A stretch of DNA of 64,000 nucleotides from Chryseobacterium sp. Leaf394 (lineage in GTDB: Bacteria; Bacteroidota; Bacteroidia; Flavobacteriales; Weeksellaceae): positions 1,397,502 through 1,461,501 of the forward strand of contig NZ_LMQH01000011.1 of NCBI RefSeq assembly GCF_001424105.1, in the 5' to 3' direction. A program made the translations under genes and the position numbers. Under the pieces are notes generated by a model, which was not told the origin of the DNA, made no database searches, and saw only the letters and a list, made by a program, of their open reading frames with translations. This document shows positions 52,621-62,553 of the stretch, one piece after another (positions within the stretch are counted from its first letter, which is position 1; every line of letters begins with the position of its first letter).

Positions 52621-55509
52621 ATGAAAAAGCTGAAAACAGTTATCCTGAAAATATTCAAATGGCTCGGAATTGCCATCGTGACAATACTTTTTTTAATGTT
52701 TATTATTCCTGTTCTTTTTCCGGGAACCATTTCGCAGCAGGTAAAGGCATTTGCAAACAGGCACCTTGCCGGTGAACTTGATTATAAGAAAACGCATCTT
52801 ACGTTCTTCAGACATTTTCCTTCACTCACTGTTTCAGTGGATGAATTTCTTTTGAAAGGATCAAAACCCTTTGCGAAAGACACATTACTTGCAGCAAACG
52901 AAGTTGCGGTGGGAATCAATCTTAAGAATCTTATTTTCGACGGTGAAGTTAAAATCGACGAAATCTACGTTACAGATGCTGTTGCCAATGTTTTCGTGAA
53001 TACAAAAGGGGAGGCGAACTATAATGTTTATGTTTCCAAACCTTCCGACAAGCCAAAAGATACAGCAAAAGGAGGTGCTTCAATAAAACTGGATTTAATA
53101 AGGCTGAAAAACTGGAATATCAAATATCATGATCTTTCTGCCAGAGTTTTGGTCGATGCAAAAGGCCTGAGCTACACAGGAAAAGGAGGCTTGAGCGAAG
53201 ATGTTTTTGACCTTCAGACCGACCTTGATATCGATAAACTTGATTTCAGCTTAGACCGTATCTATTATGCAAAACAGAAAACCTTACATGCAGATCTAAT
53301 CACCAGAATCAATACCAATGCATTAACTTTCGTTCTAAGAAAAAACGAATTGAGAATCAACGAACTTCCGTTAAAATTTACAGGTTATCTGAGTATTCTG
53401 AAAGACGGATATGATTTAGACATTAAAGCTGCATCAGAAAAAACGACAATTCGGGATATGATCTCAGTTCTGCCACCGCAGTATCTGGAATGGACAAAAG
53501 ACACGAAAATTCAGGGGAACAGTGATCTGTTTTTCAGTTTAAAAGGAAAATTCAGCGAAGCAAAAAATTTAAAACCCGACCTTAAAGCAAGACTTTTGGT
53601 AAAAGAAGGATTTGTTTCGAATGCAAAAGCTCCCGTTCCGATGAATAATTTAAACATGGATTTAAATGTAGCACTTCCTGCCTTAAATACCGATGAACTC
53701 ACGATTGACCTTAAAAATCTGAGTTTCGATCTGGGTAAAAGTAACAGTTTCAGAGCAGTTGTAAAAACTAAAGGACTGGATGAAATCTTAGTTGATGCCA
53801 AAATAAAAGGTGCAGTCAATCTTCAGACTCTGGATGATGCATTGGGTCTCAATGAAATTGATATGAAAGGCTTTATCGACACCGATATTCAATCCAACGG
53901 AATTTTTAATTTAGATAAAAAACTTTTCCCAAAAACAAAAGGATATTTCAATCTGAAAAATGGCTGGCTGAAAACATCTTACTATCCTAATGCAATTCAA
54001 AATATCAATATCCTTGCGAATGTGAGCAATACAGACGGCACATTTAAAAGTTTAGGTGTTAAACTCGATCCTTTTAAATTTGATTTTGAAGGAAACCCTG
54101 TATTCATCAATGCTGATCTGCAGAATTTTGAAGATCTTCTGTATAAAGTACGTGCAAAAGGAACATTGAATGTAGGAAGAATCTACAAAGTCTTTGCTAA
54201 AAAAGGTTTCGATGTTTCAGGTTTAATTATGGCAAATTTATCTCTGAACGGCCGACAAAGCTATGCAACAACAGGTCAGTACAGCAAACTGGATAACAGA
54301 GGAACTCTGATTCTAAAAAATATCAAAGCAACAACAGAAACGCTTCCGAAATCTTTTTTCATCAAGGAAGGAAACTTCGAATTTGAAAATGAAAAAATGT
54401 GGTTCAGGAAGTTTTTTGCCAGTTATGGAAAGTCTGATTTTGCTCTGAACGGCCATCTCATCAATACCATCAATTATTTTATTGAAAGGAAAGGGACTCT
54501 TCACGGGAAGTTTAATTTAAATTCAAAATACATTCTCGTGGATGAATTTATGGCTTTAAAAAGTGGTGACAACTCTAAAAAATCAATTGATGTAGAATAT
54601 GCCAAAGTAGAAAATCCCAGTAGCAGCGGGGTAGTTGTCATCCCAAAAAATCTGGATGTTGCACTGGCCGTTAATGCACGAAAGGTCGAATTTCAGGGTT
54701 TAGCCTTAAATAATGTGAAGGGAACTGCGTCGGTAAATTCGGGTCAGGTTTATTTAAAAAACACAACCTTTGATATTATCGGAAGCCGGATGGGTATTGA
54801 TGCGAGGTATCAGGACGAATCACCGCTGACGGCTAATTATGATGTAGCTGTGAAAGTTCAGGATTTCAATGTTCAGAGAGCTTATAAAGAAATCGACATG
54901 ATTCGGGAGGTTGCAACTTCTGCAAAAGACGTGAAAGGAATTGTCTCCATTGACTACAAACTGAAAGGTGATTTTGATAAAAATATGAACCCAATCTATC
55001 CGTCGCTTGAAGGCGGTGGTGTGATTAACCTTCGGGATGTGGAAGTTAAAAATCTGAAAATGCTTTCAGCAGTCGGAAACGGTATTGGTTCAAAAGGTTT
55101 TAATGATCCGGATATGAAAGGTGTTGACATTGAAACGCACATTAAAAACAATCTGATTCACGTAGATAAATTTACTTTTAAAGTTTCGATGCTAAGGCCT
55201 TCTGTGAGCGGAACTACAAGTTTTAACGGGCTTCTTGATCTGTTAGTTAGAATTGGATTGCCACCAGGCGGATGGATAGGTTTGCCAGTCGTGGTAACCG
55301 GAACGCACGAAAAACCAAAAATCAAATTTCTAAGTAAAAACGGACAGGGAATCACAGAAGCACTTTACAACAAAAAGATAAATAAAGTAATCAGGCAGGA
55401 GCAAAGAGCAGCAAAGAAAACCCGCAGACAGCAGCGTTTAGATAAGAAAGCTCAGGAGAATAAGGCCAAATCTGCAGAAAAACAGATCGACAAAAATCTG
55501 AAAAAATAG
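52621..55509 (+). CDS. AsmA family envelope protein
   Basis: The 962-residue protein starts with a membrane helix (LGIAIVTILFLMFIIPVLFP) and continues with the AsmA N-terminal pattern: FANRHLAGELDYKKTHLTFF, then HFPSLTVSVDEFLLKG. Long repetitive beta-rich segments and a conserved C-terminal region (PSVSGTTSFNGLLDLLVRIG, PVVVTGTHEKPKIKFL) follow. A final Lys/Arg/Gln-rich tail (about 905-962) looks like a basic coiled coil. AsmA-like proteins bridge the periplasm and are linked to phospholipid or outer-membrane homeostasis. A long terminator hairpin follows. Confidence 0.85.
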   Translation: MKKLKTVILKIFKWLGIAIVTILFLMFIIPVLFPGTISQQVKAFANRHLAGELDYKKTHLTFFRHFPSLTVSVDEFLLKGSKPFAKDTLLAANEVAVGINLKNLIFDGEVKIDEIYVTDAVANVFVNTKGEANYNVYVSKPSDKPKDTAKGGASIKLDLIRLKNWNIKYHDLSARVLVDAKGLSYTGKGGLSEDVFDLQTDLDIDKLDFSLDRIYYAKQKTLHADLITRINTNALTFVLRKNELRINELPLKFTGYLSILKDGYDLDIKAASEKTTIRDMISVLPPQYLEWTKDTKIQGNSDLFFSLKGKFSEAKNLKPDLKARLLVKEGFVSNAKAPVPMNNLNMDLNVALPALNTDELTIDLKNLSFDLGKSNSFRAVVKTKGLDEILVDAKIKGAVNLQTLDDALGLNEIDMKGFIDTDIQSNGIFNLDKKLFPKTKGYFNLKNGWLKTSYYPNAIQNINILANVSNTDGTFKSLGVKLDPFKFDFEGNPVFINADLQNFEDLLYKVRAKGTLNVGRIYKVFAKKGFDVSGLIMANLSLNGRQSYATTGQYSKLDNRGTLILKNIKATTETLPKSFFIKEGNFEFENEKMWFRKFFASYGKSDFALNGHLINTINYFIERKGTLHGKFNLNSKYILVDEFMALKSGDNSKKSIDVEYAKVENPSSSGVVVIPKNLDVALAVNARKVEFQGLALNNVKGTASVNSGQVYLKNTTFDIIGSRMGIDARYQDESPLTANYDVAVKVQDFNVQRAYKEIDMIREVATSAKDVKGIVSIDYKLKGDFDKNMNPIYPSLEGGGVINLRDVEVKNLKMLSAVGNGIGSKGFNDPDMKGVDIETHIKNNLIHVDKFTFKVSMLRPSVSGTTSFNGLLDLLVRIGLPPGGWIGLPVVVTGTHEKPKIKFLSKNGQGITEALYNKKINKVIRQEQRAAKKTRRQQRLDKKAQENKAKSAEKQIDKNLKK

Positions 55510-55539
55510 AATATAACTTTAAACATAATTTTAAAAAAT

Positions 55540-55579
55540 CATCAAAGCTTTTATTGATAAGAGTTTTGATGTTTTTTTT
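55540..55579 (+). terminator. Terminator of the AsmA gene
   Basis: A 15-bp stem with two G-U pairs is followed by a run of eight T at 55572-55579, just before the patB gene. Confidence 0.85.
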
Positions 55580-55603
55580 ATCTTTAAACTTAAATCAAAC
55601 TAA

Positions 55604-56767
55604 ATGAAATATAATTTTGATGAAATTATCGAAAGAAGAAAGACCAACTCCGTAAAATGGGACTTTTTTGCTGACGATATTCTGCCGATGTGGGTGGCTG
55701 ATATGGATTTTAAAATCGCACCGGAAATACAGAAAGCCATTACTGATAAGGCCATATCAGGAATGATGGGCTACCAGTTTCTTTCAGAAGAATTTAAGAT
55801 AAGCACCATCAGTTGGTTGCAGAAACATCATGACTTTACGGTTTCTGCAGATCAAATTCTTCCGGTTCCGGGAATGTTGCTGGGAATTTCTGCAATCATC
55901 AGAACGTTTTTGGGGAAGGATGAAAAAATAATTCTTCAGCCACCGGTATACGATCATTTTTTTGAAACTGTGAAAAACAGCGGTGCTGAAACGGTTTACA
56001 ATGATTTAATTTATCAGAACAACTCTTATTCAATGGATTTTGATGATTTGGAACTGAAAACATCTGATCCATTAACAAGATTTTTACTGTTCTGTAATCC
56101 ACACAATCCTGTCGGAAAATTATGGACAGAAGACGATCTCCGGAAAATCGCTGAAATCTGTTCACGAAATAATGTGATTGTGATCTCCGACGAAATTCAT
56201 TCTGATCTGGTTTTTGAAGATTTGAAACATATTCCGTTTGCGAAAATTGCTGCAGATTACGACCTCATTTCTTTTACATTGGGTTCACCATGCAAAACGT
56301 TCAATCTTTCAGGCCTATCAACAGCTTATATCATTTCAGATCAGAAAGATCATTTGGAAAAAGTCCGGAAAACCCTTCAGCAGCAGGAAACAGAATGGAT
56401 CAACCCTTTTTCTGCAGAGGCTTTTATTGCAGCTTATAATTCAGGTGAAAACTGGATGATGGAAATGAAAAAGTACATTTTTGATAATTTTATTTTTACT
56501 AAAAGATACTTCAATGAAAGGCTTCCTCAGCTGAAAGTAGTTCAGTCTGAATCAACGTATTTGATGTGGATTGACTGCAAAAATTTAAATTTAAGTTCAA
56601 CAATTTTAGAAGATAGATTAATCATCGAAGCTAAGCTTAAACTCAATGCAGGAAACAGATACGGTTCTGCAGGCGAAGGTTTTATGCGGATGAATATTGC
56701 CTGTCCGAGAGAAATTCTAACGGAAGGACTACACAGACTGGAAAATTTCGTGAATTCTAACAACTAA
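55604..56767 (+). CDS. patB: PatB/MalY-type C-S lyase aminotransferase
   Basis: The 387-residue fold-type I pyridoxal-phosphate enzyme belongs to the MalY/PatB group, which cleaves cystathionine-type C-S bonds. Marks: NSVKWDFFADDILPMWVADM at the N-terminus, the cofactor region VPGMLLGISAI near 86, CNPHNPVGKLW near 166, the Asp-containing VISDEIHSDLVF near 192, the Schiff-base Lys in SPCKTFNLSGLS near 229, and MRMNIACP at the end. It is a lone gene. The exact reaction (cystathionine lyase or another sulfur-amino-acid lyase) is not certain. Confidence 0.88.
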   Translation: MKYNFDEIIERRKTNSVKWDFFADDILPMWVADMDFKIAPEIQKAITDKAISGMMGYQFLSEEFKISTISWLQKHHDFTVSADQILPVPGMLLGISAIIRTFLGKDEKIILQPPVYDHFFETVKNSGAETVYNDLIYQNNSYSMDFDDLELKTSDPLTRFLLFCNPHNPVGKLWTEDDLRKIAEICSRNNVIVISDEIHSDLVFEDLKHIPFAKIAADYDLISFTLGSPCKTFNLSGLSTAYIISDQKDHLEKVRKTLQQQETEWINPFSAEAFIAAYNSGENWMMEMKKYIFDNFIFTKRYFNERLPQLKVVQSESTYLMWIDCKNLNLSSTILEDRLIIEAKLKLNAGNRYGSAGEGFMRMNIACPREILTEGLHRLENFVNSNN

Positions 56768-56830
56768 TCACAATTTATTCCTATTTGGCATTTTGATTGA
56801 TTAAAAGTAAATACATCAAAATGAATCAAT

Positions 56831-57028
56831 ATGAAAAATTCATCAAAAATCTATTCAGTTTTTACACTGGCATTTATGCTGGCAGCATGCCATCCGCCAC
56901 CAAGACCACCAAGACCTGAACCGCCACGCAGACCCGAAAGACCAAGACCTCCCCACGGAATGAACCAGCAAAAGGCAACTGAAAAAATTGCATTCTCAGA
57001 AAAAATTAAGATCTCAAAAGAAATCTGA
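56831..57028 (+). CDS. Proline-rich small lipoprotein, 65 aa
   Basis: The N-terminus ends in a lipobox (FMLAAC) at Cys20, so a small lipid-anchored protein is predicted. The mature part begins with a Pro/Arg-rich stretch (HPPPRPPRPEPPRRPERPRP) of repeated PRP and PPR units and ends with a Lys-rich tail. Such Pro-rich peptides can span the space between membrane and wall; here the role is unknown. A perfect terminator lies 9 bp after the stop. Confidence 0.6.
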   Translation: MKNSSKIYSVFTLAFMLAACHPPPRPPRPEPPRRPERPRPPHGMNQQKATEKIAFSEKIKISKEI

Positions 57029-57036
57029 TTACAATA

Positions 57037-57058
57037 AAGCTCCACAAGGAGCTTTTTT
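57037..57058 (+). terminator. Terminator of the proline-rich lipoprotein gene
   Basis: AAGCTCC-ACAA-GGAGCTT is followed by a T-run. Confidence 0.85.
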
Positions 57059-57146
57059 CATTTTCAAAATCTTTGTCTTGCTTTATTGACGGGTTTTACA
57101 GAAATTGCATCAACGTTTCAAAATCTTAACAAACTGTAGCCATCGC

Positions 57147-58208
57147 ATGAATAAAATAATCTCTCAGGAATTCGCCCGTACCTCACAGGGAGAAGCTGTA
57201 CATCAATTTATACTCCGTAATGAAAACGGGATGCAGCTGGAAATCATCAATTTCGGAGCAATCATAACTTCAATTTTCGTTCCCGACAAAGATGGAAAAT
57301 TTGAAGATGTGGTTTTAGGTTTTAAAAATCCTGAAGATTATTTCAATTCTAATCAATATACCTACGGAGCTGTTGTAGGAAGGTATGCAAACCGAATTTC
57401 GAATGCCCGTTTTGCTATTGACGGCAGAGAATATCAGGTGACCAAAAACGAGGGTAATAATCATATTCACGGAGGTAAAGAAGGATTTGCCAATAAAATC
57501 TGGCGTGCAGAAATTCTGGAGAAACCAGAATGTGATTCTCTGGCTTTGTATTATCACAGCGCAGATGGTGAAGAAGGCTTTCCCGGGAATCTTTCTGTCA
57601 CAGTAATTTATACATTGAGAGCTGATAATGCTCTTGAAATTGAATATTCTGCTGAAACAGATCGGGCTACAGTTATTAATCTGACACAGCATTCCTATTT
57701 TAATCTTTCGGGTAAGCATTCTGCAGAAATCACAGATCATGAACTGCAGATTCATGCAGATTATTTTCTGCCCATCGATGGAAATTCAATTCCTACAGGT
57801 AAAATCTGTAGCGTGAAAAATACTCCGTTTGATTTTAACATAATGAAAGAAATCGGGAGAGATATTAATCATGACCATGAGCAACTAGTTTTTGGAAACG
57901 GATATGATCACTGCTGGGTGTTGAAAGAGTCAGAATCGCAAATTGCAGGAAATCTGTACCATCGAAAATCAGGAAGAAATATGGAAATATTGACCACCGA
58001 GCCGGGAATTCAGTTGTACACAGGAAATTTTCTTGACGGAAAATATGAAACCAAAACAGGTGGATATAATACTTTCCGAACCGGACTCTGCCTTGAAACT
58101 CAACATTTTCCAAACTCACCAAATCAGGATCACTTTCCTTCAACAATTTTAAATGCCGGTGAATTTTACAAAAGCAAAACTATATTCCGGTTTTCTGTAA
58201 GATCATAA
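57147..58208 (+). CDS. galM: Aldose 1-epimerase (mutarotase)
   Basis: The 353-residue GalM-type mutarotase interconverts alpha and beta anomers of galactose and other aldoses. Typical segments: IINFGAIITSIFVPDKDGKF near 32, VVGRYANRISNARF near 71, NEGNNHIHGGKEGF near 96 with the catalytic His, NLTQHSYFNLSG near 173 with the second His, NGYDHCWVL near 250, and the catalytic Glu region RTGLCLETQHFPNSPN near 310. There is no signal peptide, so it is cytoplasmic. I start at MNKIISQEF rather than the earlier ATG at 57105. Confidence 0.92.
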   Translation: MNKIISQEFARTSQGEAVHQFILRNENGMQLEIINFGAIITSIFVPDKDGKFEDVVLGFKNPEDYFNSNQYTYGAVVGRYANRISNARFAIDGREYQVTKNEGNNHIHGGKEGFANKIWRAEILEKPECDSLALYYHSADGEEGFPGNLSVTVIYTLRADNALEIEYSAETDRATVINLTQHSYFNLSGKHSAEITDHELQIHADYFLPIDGNSIPTGKICSVKNTPFDFNIMKEIGRDINHDHEQLVFGNGYDHCWVLKESESQIAGNLYHRKSGRNMEILTTEPGIQLYTGNFLDGKYETKTGGYNTFRTGLCLETQHFPNSPNQDHFPSTILNAGEFYKSKTIFRFSVRS

Positions 58209-58516
58209 CACATCAACTGTTACTTTTAGTTACTATAATATTTTTAAGTAGAAATTTTGATTGATAATAAAATTTGCTATTATTTTTAATTAATTATTTA
58301 AAATTTACACATTTAATCATTATATATTGAATTTGATAATTGAGAAAATGTGGAAATGATTAAATTATTTCGTTAATAAATCTCATTTTGACAATTATTT
58401 TACATAAAAATACAAAATAACATCAGTTTATATGAAAACATATAAAATTATTAACTAAAGATTTTTTTTCTTGCTTATTGCAAAATTTTTATTAATTTTG
58501 GTCAAAAAATACAAAG
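58209..58516. other. AT-rich intergenic region
   Basis: No gene is visible. Very AT-rich DNA leads up to the clear promoter at 58471-58500. Confidence 0.55.
58471..58500 (+). promoter_or_regulatory. Bacteroidota promoter of the 85-aa gene
   Basis: TTG (58471-58473) is followed after 19 bp by TAATTTTG (58493-58500), matching TAnnTTTG. The start near 58506 leaves a leader of about ten bases. Confidence 0.7.
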
Positions 58517-58774
58517 ATGAAAAAAATCCAGTTCTTATCAGAGACAGGTGATCTTTTGGGCGACATTGCCATAAACGGAATCACAATTTCAGAAATCCAA
58601 ACTTTTTTAGAATCCATTGACAACGAGAGTTTTGAATATTTCTCACTTTATTACGACGAGGAAAGCAAAATCCTGTGTATCGAAGAGGAGAGAGGCGTAA
58701 TTTTCCCTCAGTACGGTCACTTTATCAGCAAGATTTCAGACAGTAAATACAGACATTGCTTCGATTTTGTATAA
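58517..58774 (+). CDS. Hypothetical protein, 85 aa
   Basis: This is a small acidic soluble protein, unrecognised. LLGDIAINGITISEIQTFLE near 13 and FEYFSLYYDEESKILCIEEE near 38 suggest an alpha/beta domain. The C-terminus has KYRHCFDFV. It is expressed from a clear constitutive-type promoter with a very short leader and ends at a bidirectional hairpin. Confidence 0.65.
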   Translation: MKKIQFLSETGDLLGDIAINGITISEIQTFLESIDNESFEYFSLYYDEESKILCIEEERGVIFPQYGHFISKISDSKYRHCFDFV

Positions 58775-58793
58775 ATACAGGCTATAAAAAATA

Positions 58794-58821
58794 AAAAACG
58801 GTACCGAAAAGTACCGTTTTT
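58794..58821. terminator. Bidirectional terminator between 85-aa gene and M28 peptidase
   Basis: An 11-bp stem, AAAAACGGTAC/GTACCGTTTTT, has a 6-base loop and A/T runs on both sides. Confidence 0.9.
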
Positions 58822-58824
58822 CTT

Positions 58825-60222
58825 TTACCAGTTTTTATCAATCATAAAAACCATCTGACTCATGACGACGGCTCCCAGAAGGAGTTCGCGCCTGTTGACC
58901 TTATCAAAAGTATCTTCGGTTGAGTGATGATAGTCAAAATATCTCTGGGTATCAACCACCATCTCAGCAAGGGGAATATCTATTTTTTTCAACGGCAAAA
59001 CATCCTGAATAGCTTCGGTCTGATCAAAATCATAGACGCCATACGGAAGGAAATAATTTTTCCATTCAAAGATAAGTCTTCTCCGTTGTGGAGACATGTC
59101 TAATCTGAAACCTCGCGGTGAATATCCACCGGAGTCTGAACCCAATGCCAGAATGTGTTTTTCTTCCTTTTTCTTTACGTAAGCAGCATACATATCGCGT
59201 CCCTGTCCGCCGTTCTCGCTGTTTGCAAACAGAACAACACGGATAGTGTGATTATTTTCCAGACCTAAAGATTTGAATGCACGCAAAACCTCGATGCACT
59301 GCACTACGCCGGCGCCGTCATCATGTGCGCCTTCAGCAAAATCCCACGAATCCAGCTGAGCGCCCAGTAAAATTATTTTTCCGTCTTTTTTTCCGGGAAT
59401 TTCTGCAATGATATTCTGATTGACTGTTTCTCCTTTCGACTGTGCAGACATGTTCAGTTTTGCCTTTACATTTTGTTTAGACAAAAGGTTCTGAAGCTCA
59501 TCTGCAGATTTTGCTCCGATGGTTACGGCCGGAATTCTTGCTTTATCGTCAGGTTCGTAAACAATCATTTTTGCATGCGGAACATCGTCATTCGCCGTAG
59601 TCAATGATCTTATGATTAAACCTTTCGCGCCTTTTTGACCAATAACTGAAGCAGCGAGAAGCTTATTTTTTGCAGCATTCAGATAGGCATCAACTGTACT
59701 TACATACGTCTGATCCATCGGATGGTTCACAAAAATGATTTTATCTTTTACATCAGCAGAGGTAAGTTTATTTAAATCTTTTACGTCATTAATCATCATC
59801 AGGTCCGCTATCAGATCTTTCCCACCTGTGCCTTCAGAATTTCCGAATGAGAGCATTCTTATGGATTTCCATTCACCATTTGATGTTTTGATTTGGAGAG
59901 ATTCGCGGCCACGAATCCATACCGGAACTTTTACATCCTGCCGCCAGACCTTTTCTGCGCCTGCTTCTTTCAGATTTTTTTCTGCCCAGTCGGCTGCTTT
60001 TGCATAACCTGCAGTTCCGCTGAATCTGGCCCCAACACCTTTGGTCAATTCTCCCAAATTGTTGTAGGCAGCGCCATTGATCATAATTTCATCTGATATT
60101 TTTTTGAATTCAGAATGATAATTGAACTTTTCAGCTGCCGGTTTTGGCTTCCTTACAGGTTTTTTCTGTGAAAATAAAAATCCACTCAGAAAGAGTGGAA
60201 GTATAATGAGAATTTTTTTCAT
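58825..60222 (-). CDS. Exported M28-family metallopeptidase
   Basis: The 465-residue protein has a signal peptide (MKKILIILPLFLSGFLFSQ) and an M28 zinc-aminopeptidase domain resembling plasma glutamate carboxypeptidase (carboxypeptidase Q). Zinc ligands are expected in LDSWDFAEGAHDDGAGV near 300 (His and Asp), FANSENGGQGRDMYA near 350 (catalytic Glu), LGSDSGGYS near 378 and DYHHSTEDTFDKV near 435 (last His). An inserted PA domain occupies about 125-260. Sequence order fits a peptidase that cleaves dipeptides or small peptides outside the cell. It is a single gene. Confidence 0.9.
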   Translation of the reverse strand: MKKILIILPLFLSGFLFSQKKPVRKPKPAAEKFNYHSEFKKISDEIMINGAAYNNLGELTKGVGARFSGTAGYAKAADWAEKNLKEAGAEKVWRQDVKVPVWIRGRESLQIKTSNGEWKSIRMLSFGNSEGTGGKDLIADLMMINDVKDLNKLTSADVKDKIIFVNHPMDQTYVSTVDAYLNAAKNKLLAASVIGQKGAKGLIIRSLTTANDDVPHAKMIVYEPDDKARIPAVTIGAKSADELQNLLSKQNVKAKLNMSAQSKGETVNQNIIAEIPGKKDGKIILLGAQLDSWDFAEGAHDDGAGVVQCIEVLRAFKSLGLENNHTIRVVLFANSENGGQGRDMYAAYVKKKEEKHILALGSDSGGYSPRGFRLDMSPQRRRLIFEWKNYFLPYGVYDFDQTEAIQDVLPLKKIDIPLAEMVVDTQRYFDYHHSTEDTFDKVNRRELLLGAVVMSQMVFMIDKNW

Positions 60223-60275
60223 TTTAAACTGCCCGAATCATTTCAGAGCATAAATTTAATTAAAAAATAAAATAA

Positions 60276-61520
60276 TTACTGCTTCATGTCATACATTAAC
60301 AGTGCAGTAACCAATTTTGGCTCAATAAAAGTACACTTTGGAGGCATTCTCAGTTTTAAATCGGAAATTTTAATCATATCATTAAAACTTACAGGAAAAA
60401 TTCCAAATCCTACTTTGCCCTCACCATTGTCTACTTTTTCTTTCAGAAGATTAATTCCTGCCAGATTGGAAGAACCTTTTACGTAAGAGATTTTATCTGA
60501 ACTGTCTGAATCTTCTATATTTAAAATATCATTGATGATGTATTTGTCCAAAAGATGGTGATCCAGATTATCCAAAGACATTTCCTGCGAACGGAGGTCG
60601 TGTTTTACGTGAAGAGAATAATATTTCCCGTCAAGATACATTGAAATGTGGAATTTCTGAGAAGGGTAGTAAGGCGTTTCACCTTTTTCGTGAATTAAAA
60701 AATATTTATCAAGTTTCTTTAAAAACTCCTCTGTTGACAAGCCATTGAGATCAGTTACAATACGGTTATAATCATGAATCTTGATAGATTGGTTTGAAAC
60801 AATAAAGCTGTAAACAAAATTATAAGCTTCTGTTCCTGAGTGCCTTTTGTTCTTTTCTTTGAGACGTTGGGCATGTAAAGCCGTTGAACCAATTCTGTGG
60901 TGTCCGTCGGCGATGTAAAAAGAGTCAATCTGGTCAATAACTTCTTTAAACTGCTGAAGTTTCAGTCTGTTATCAATTTTCCAGATCTTGTGTCGGATTC
61001 CGATGGTATCTACATGATTAAAAATAGGAACATTTTTTTCCTCATGATTCATCAGAAGCTCAATTTTAGGACTCGACTGATACGTCAGTAAAACCGGTTC
61101 GGCCTGCAAATTCACTTTGTCAAGATAATGAGCCAGTTTCTCTTTTTTCTGAGGAATTGTACTTTCGTGTCTCTTGATTTTTCCGTTCCAGAAATCTTCG
61201 ATGCTGGCAAGACCCATCAATCCTCTGTACACTTGTTTGTTAGGATAAATCTGCTCATAAAGATAAAAAGCAGAGCTGTCCTGCACCAATATATTTTCTT
61301 CTAAAAGTTCTTCAAAAGTAGTGCGTATTTTCCTTAAATTCCTGTCTACATCTTTAGATTTGCTCACCACATAGGGCTTTATCATATTGATATATGTGTT
61401 TTCCTTCTGAGCCTTTTCTGTGATCTGAGCCTGAGTGAAATTATCTAAAGGGTGCGTAGGGAACGTTGCCTCATGATCTTTATGAGGTCTTATTCCGCGG
61501 AATGGTCTAAAAACAGGCAT
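60276..61520 (-). CDS. DUF1015 family protein
   Basis: The 414-residue DUF1015 protein has the family start FRPFRGIRPHKD, and EQIYPNKQVYRGLMGLASIE near 108. The core YIADGHHRIGSTALHAQR near 198 includes the His-His pair, and KCTFIEPKLVTALLMYDMKQ ends it. The family is widespread next to serA/serC in Bacteroidota. Its biochemical role is not settled here, though some relatives act as phosphoserine-related kinases. It starts 6 bp after serA, so it is the third gene of the operon. Confidence 0.88.
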   Translation of the reverse strand: MPVFRPFRGIRPHKDHEATFPTHPLDNFTQAQITEKAQKENTYINMIKPYVVSKSKDVDRNLRKIRTTFEELLEENILVQDSSAFYLYEQIYPNKQVYRGLMGLASIEDFWNGKIKRHESTIPQKKEKLAHYLDKVNLQAEPVLLTYQSSPKIELLMNHEEKNVPIFNHVDTIGIRHKIWKIDNRLKLQQFKEVIDQIDSFYIADGHHRIGSTALHAQRLKEKNKRHSGTEAYNFVYSFIVSNQSIKIHDYNRIVTDLNGLSTEEFLKKLDKYFLIHEKGETPYYPSQKFHISMYLDGKYYSLHVKHDLRSQEMSLDNLDHHLLDKYIINDILNIEDSDSSDKISYVKGSSNLAGINLLKEKVDNGEGKVGFGIFPVSFNDMIKISDLKLRMPPKCTFIEPKLVTALLMYDMKQ

Positions 61521-61526
61521 ATTTTA

Positions 61527-62492
61527 TTATATAGTTTGGTTGATTTTAATGATTTGCTCAGCAAGCTCAATCCCTATTTTCTCCTGTGCATCCATCGTAT
61601 TTCCGCCTACGTGTGGTGAAAGCGAGAGGTTTGGATTCATCAGAAGAATGAGTTCAGGTTTGGGTTCGTTTTCGAAAACATCCAGAGCTGCACCGGCAAC
61701 TTTTCCGCTTTCAATATAATCGAGCAAGGCAACTTCATTCAGAACTCCGCCTCTTGCTGTATTTACAATAAACACTCCATCTTTCATTTTTTCAAACTGT
61801 GGAGCATCAATAATATATTCTGTGGTTTTTGGTGTGTTGATGCTGATAAAATCTGTTTCCTTCAGAAATTCGTCAGTATCATTGGTGGATGTGATTTCAA
61901 AATTTAAACTCTGACCGTCAAAAAAATCAAGTTTCAAAATTTCAGTTCGTGGTTTTCTGGTCAGAACTTTAATTTTCATTCCTAAAGAAATACCGATTTT
62001 CACCACTTCCTGTCCGATGCTTCCAAAACCGATCACACCCAAGGTTTTACCGGAAAGCTCAGAAGCTTTGTTGAAAGATTTTTTCATGGCATCGAAATGC
62101 GTGTCTCCTTCCAGAGGCATCAGACGGTTGGACTCATGAAGAAATCTCGCAAGAGAGAAAAAATGTCCGAAAACCAATTCAGCTACCGATTTTGATGAAG
62201 CAGTTGGTGTATTAATTACATAAAGACCCTTTTCAATGGCGTATTCCACATCGATATTATCCATTCCGATACCGCCGCGTCCTACAATTTTCAGAGACGG
62301 GCATGCGTCAATGAGCTCTTTTCGAACTTTAGTTGCACTTCTTACAAGAAGAACGTTTACACTGTTTTCGTTGATAAAATTAGCAAGGTGATCCTGAGCA
62401 ACTTTGTGCTCCAAAAACTCGAAGCCCGCATTTTTGAGCGCAGCTTCTCCGCTTTTTGAAATTCCGTCGTTGGCTAAAATTTTCATGCTCAT
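61527..62492 (-). CDS. serA: D-3-phosphoglycerate dehydrogenase
   Basis: The 321-residue short-form dehydrogenase performs the first step of serine synthesis (3-phosphoglycerate to 3-phosphohydroxypyruvate, NAD-dependent). Motifs: VLLVRSATKVRKELID near 50, GRGGIGMDNIDVEYA near 71, the NAD-binding TLGVIGFGSIGQEVVKIG near 150, NTARGGVLNE with the catalytic Arg near 239, and SLSPHVGGNTMDA with the catalytic His near 293. No C-terminal ACT domain is present, so feedback by serine through that domain is not expected. The second in-frame ATG (Met3, MKILAND) is an equally good start. Gene order is serC, serA, DUF1015. Confidence 0.92.
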   Translation of the reverse strand: MSMKILANDGISKSGEAALKNAGFEFLEHKVAQDHLANFINENSVNVLLVRSATKVRKELIDACPSLKIVGRGGIGMDNIDVEYAIEKGLYVINTPTASSKSVAELVFGHFFSLARFLHESNRLMPLEGDTHFDAMKKSFNKASELSGKTLGVIGFGSIGQEVVKIGISLGMKIKVLTRKPRTEILKLDFFDGQSLNFEITSTNDTDEFLKETDFISINTPKTTEYIIDAPQFEKMKDGVFIVNTARGGVLNEVALLDYIESGKVAGAALDVFENEPKPELILLMNPNLSLSPHVGGNTMDAQEKIGIELAEQIIKINQTI

Positions 62493-62505
62493 TTTTATTT
62501 ATTCA

Positions 62506-62553
62506 ATATCAGACATCAGAAAAAGAAAAAATCCCGTTCCAATGTCTGATATT
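62506..62553 (-). promoter_or_regulatory. Inverted repeat between serC and serA
   Basis: A perfect 12-bp inverted repeat AATATCAGACAT (62506-62517)/ATGTCTGATATT (62542-62553) with a 24-bp centre lies just upstream of serA. It could be an operator or an mRNA hairpin that tunes expression of serA relative to serC. Confidence 0.45.
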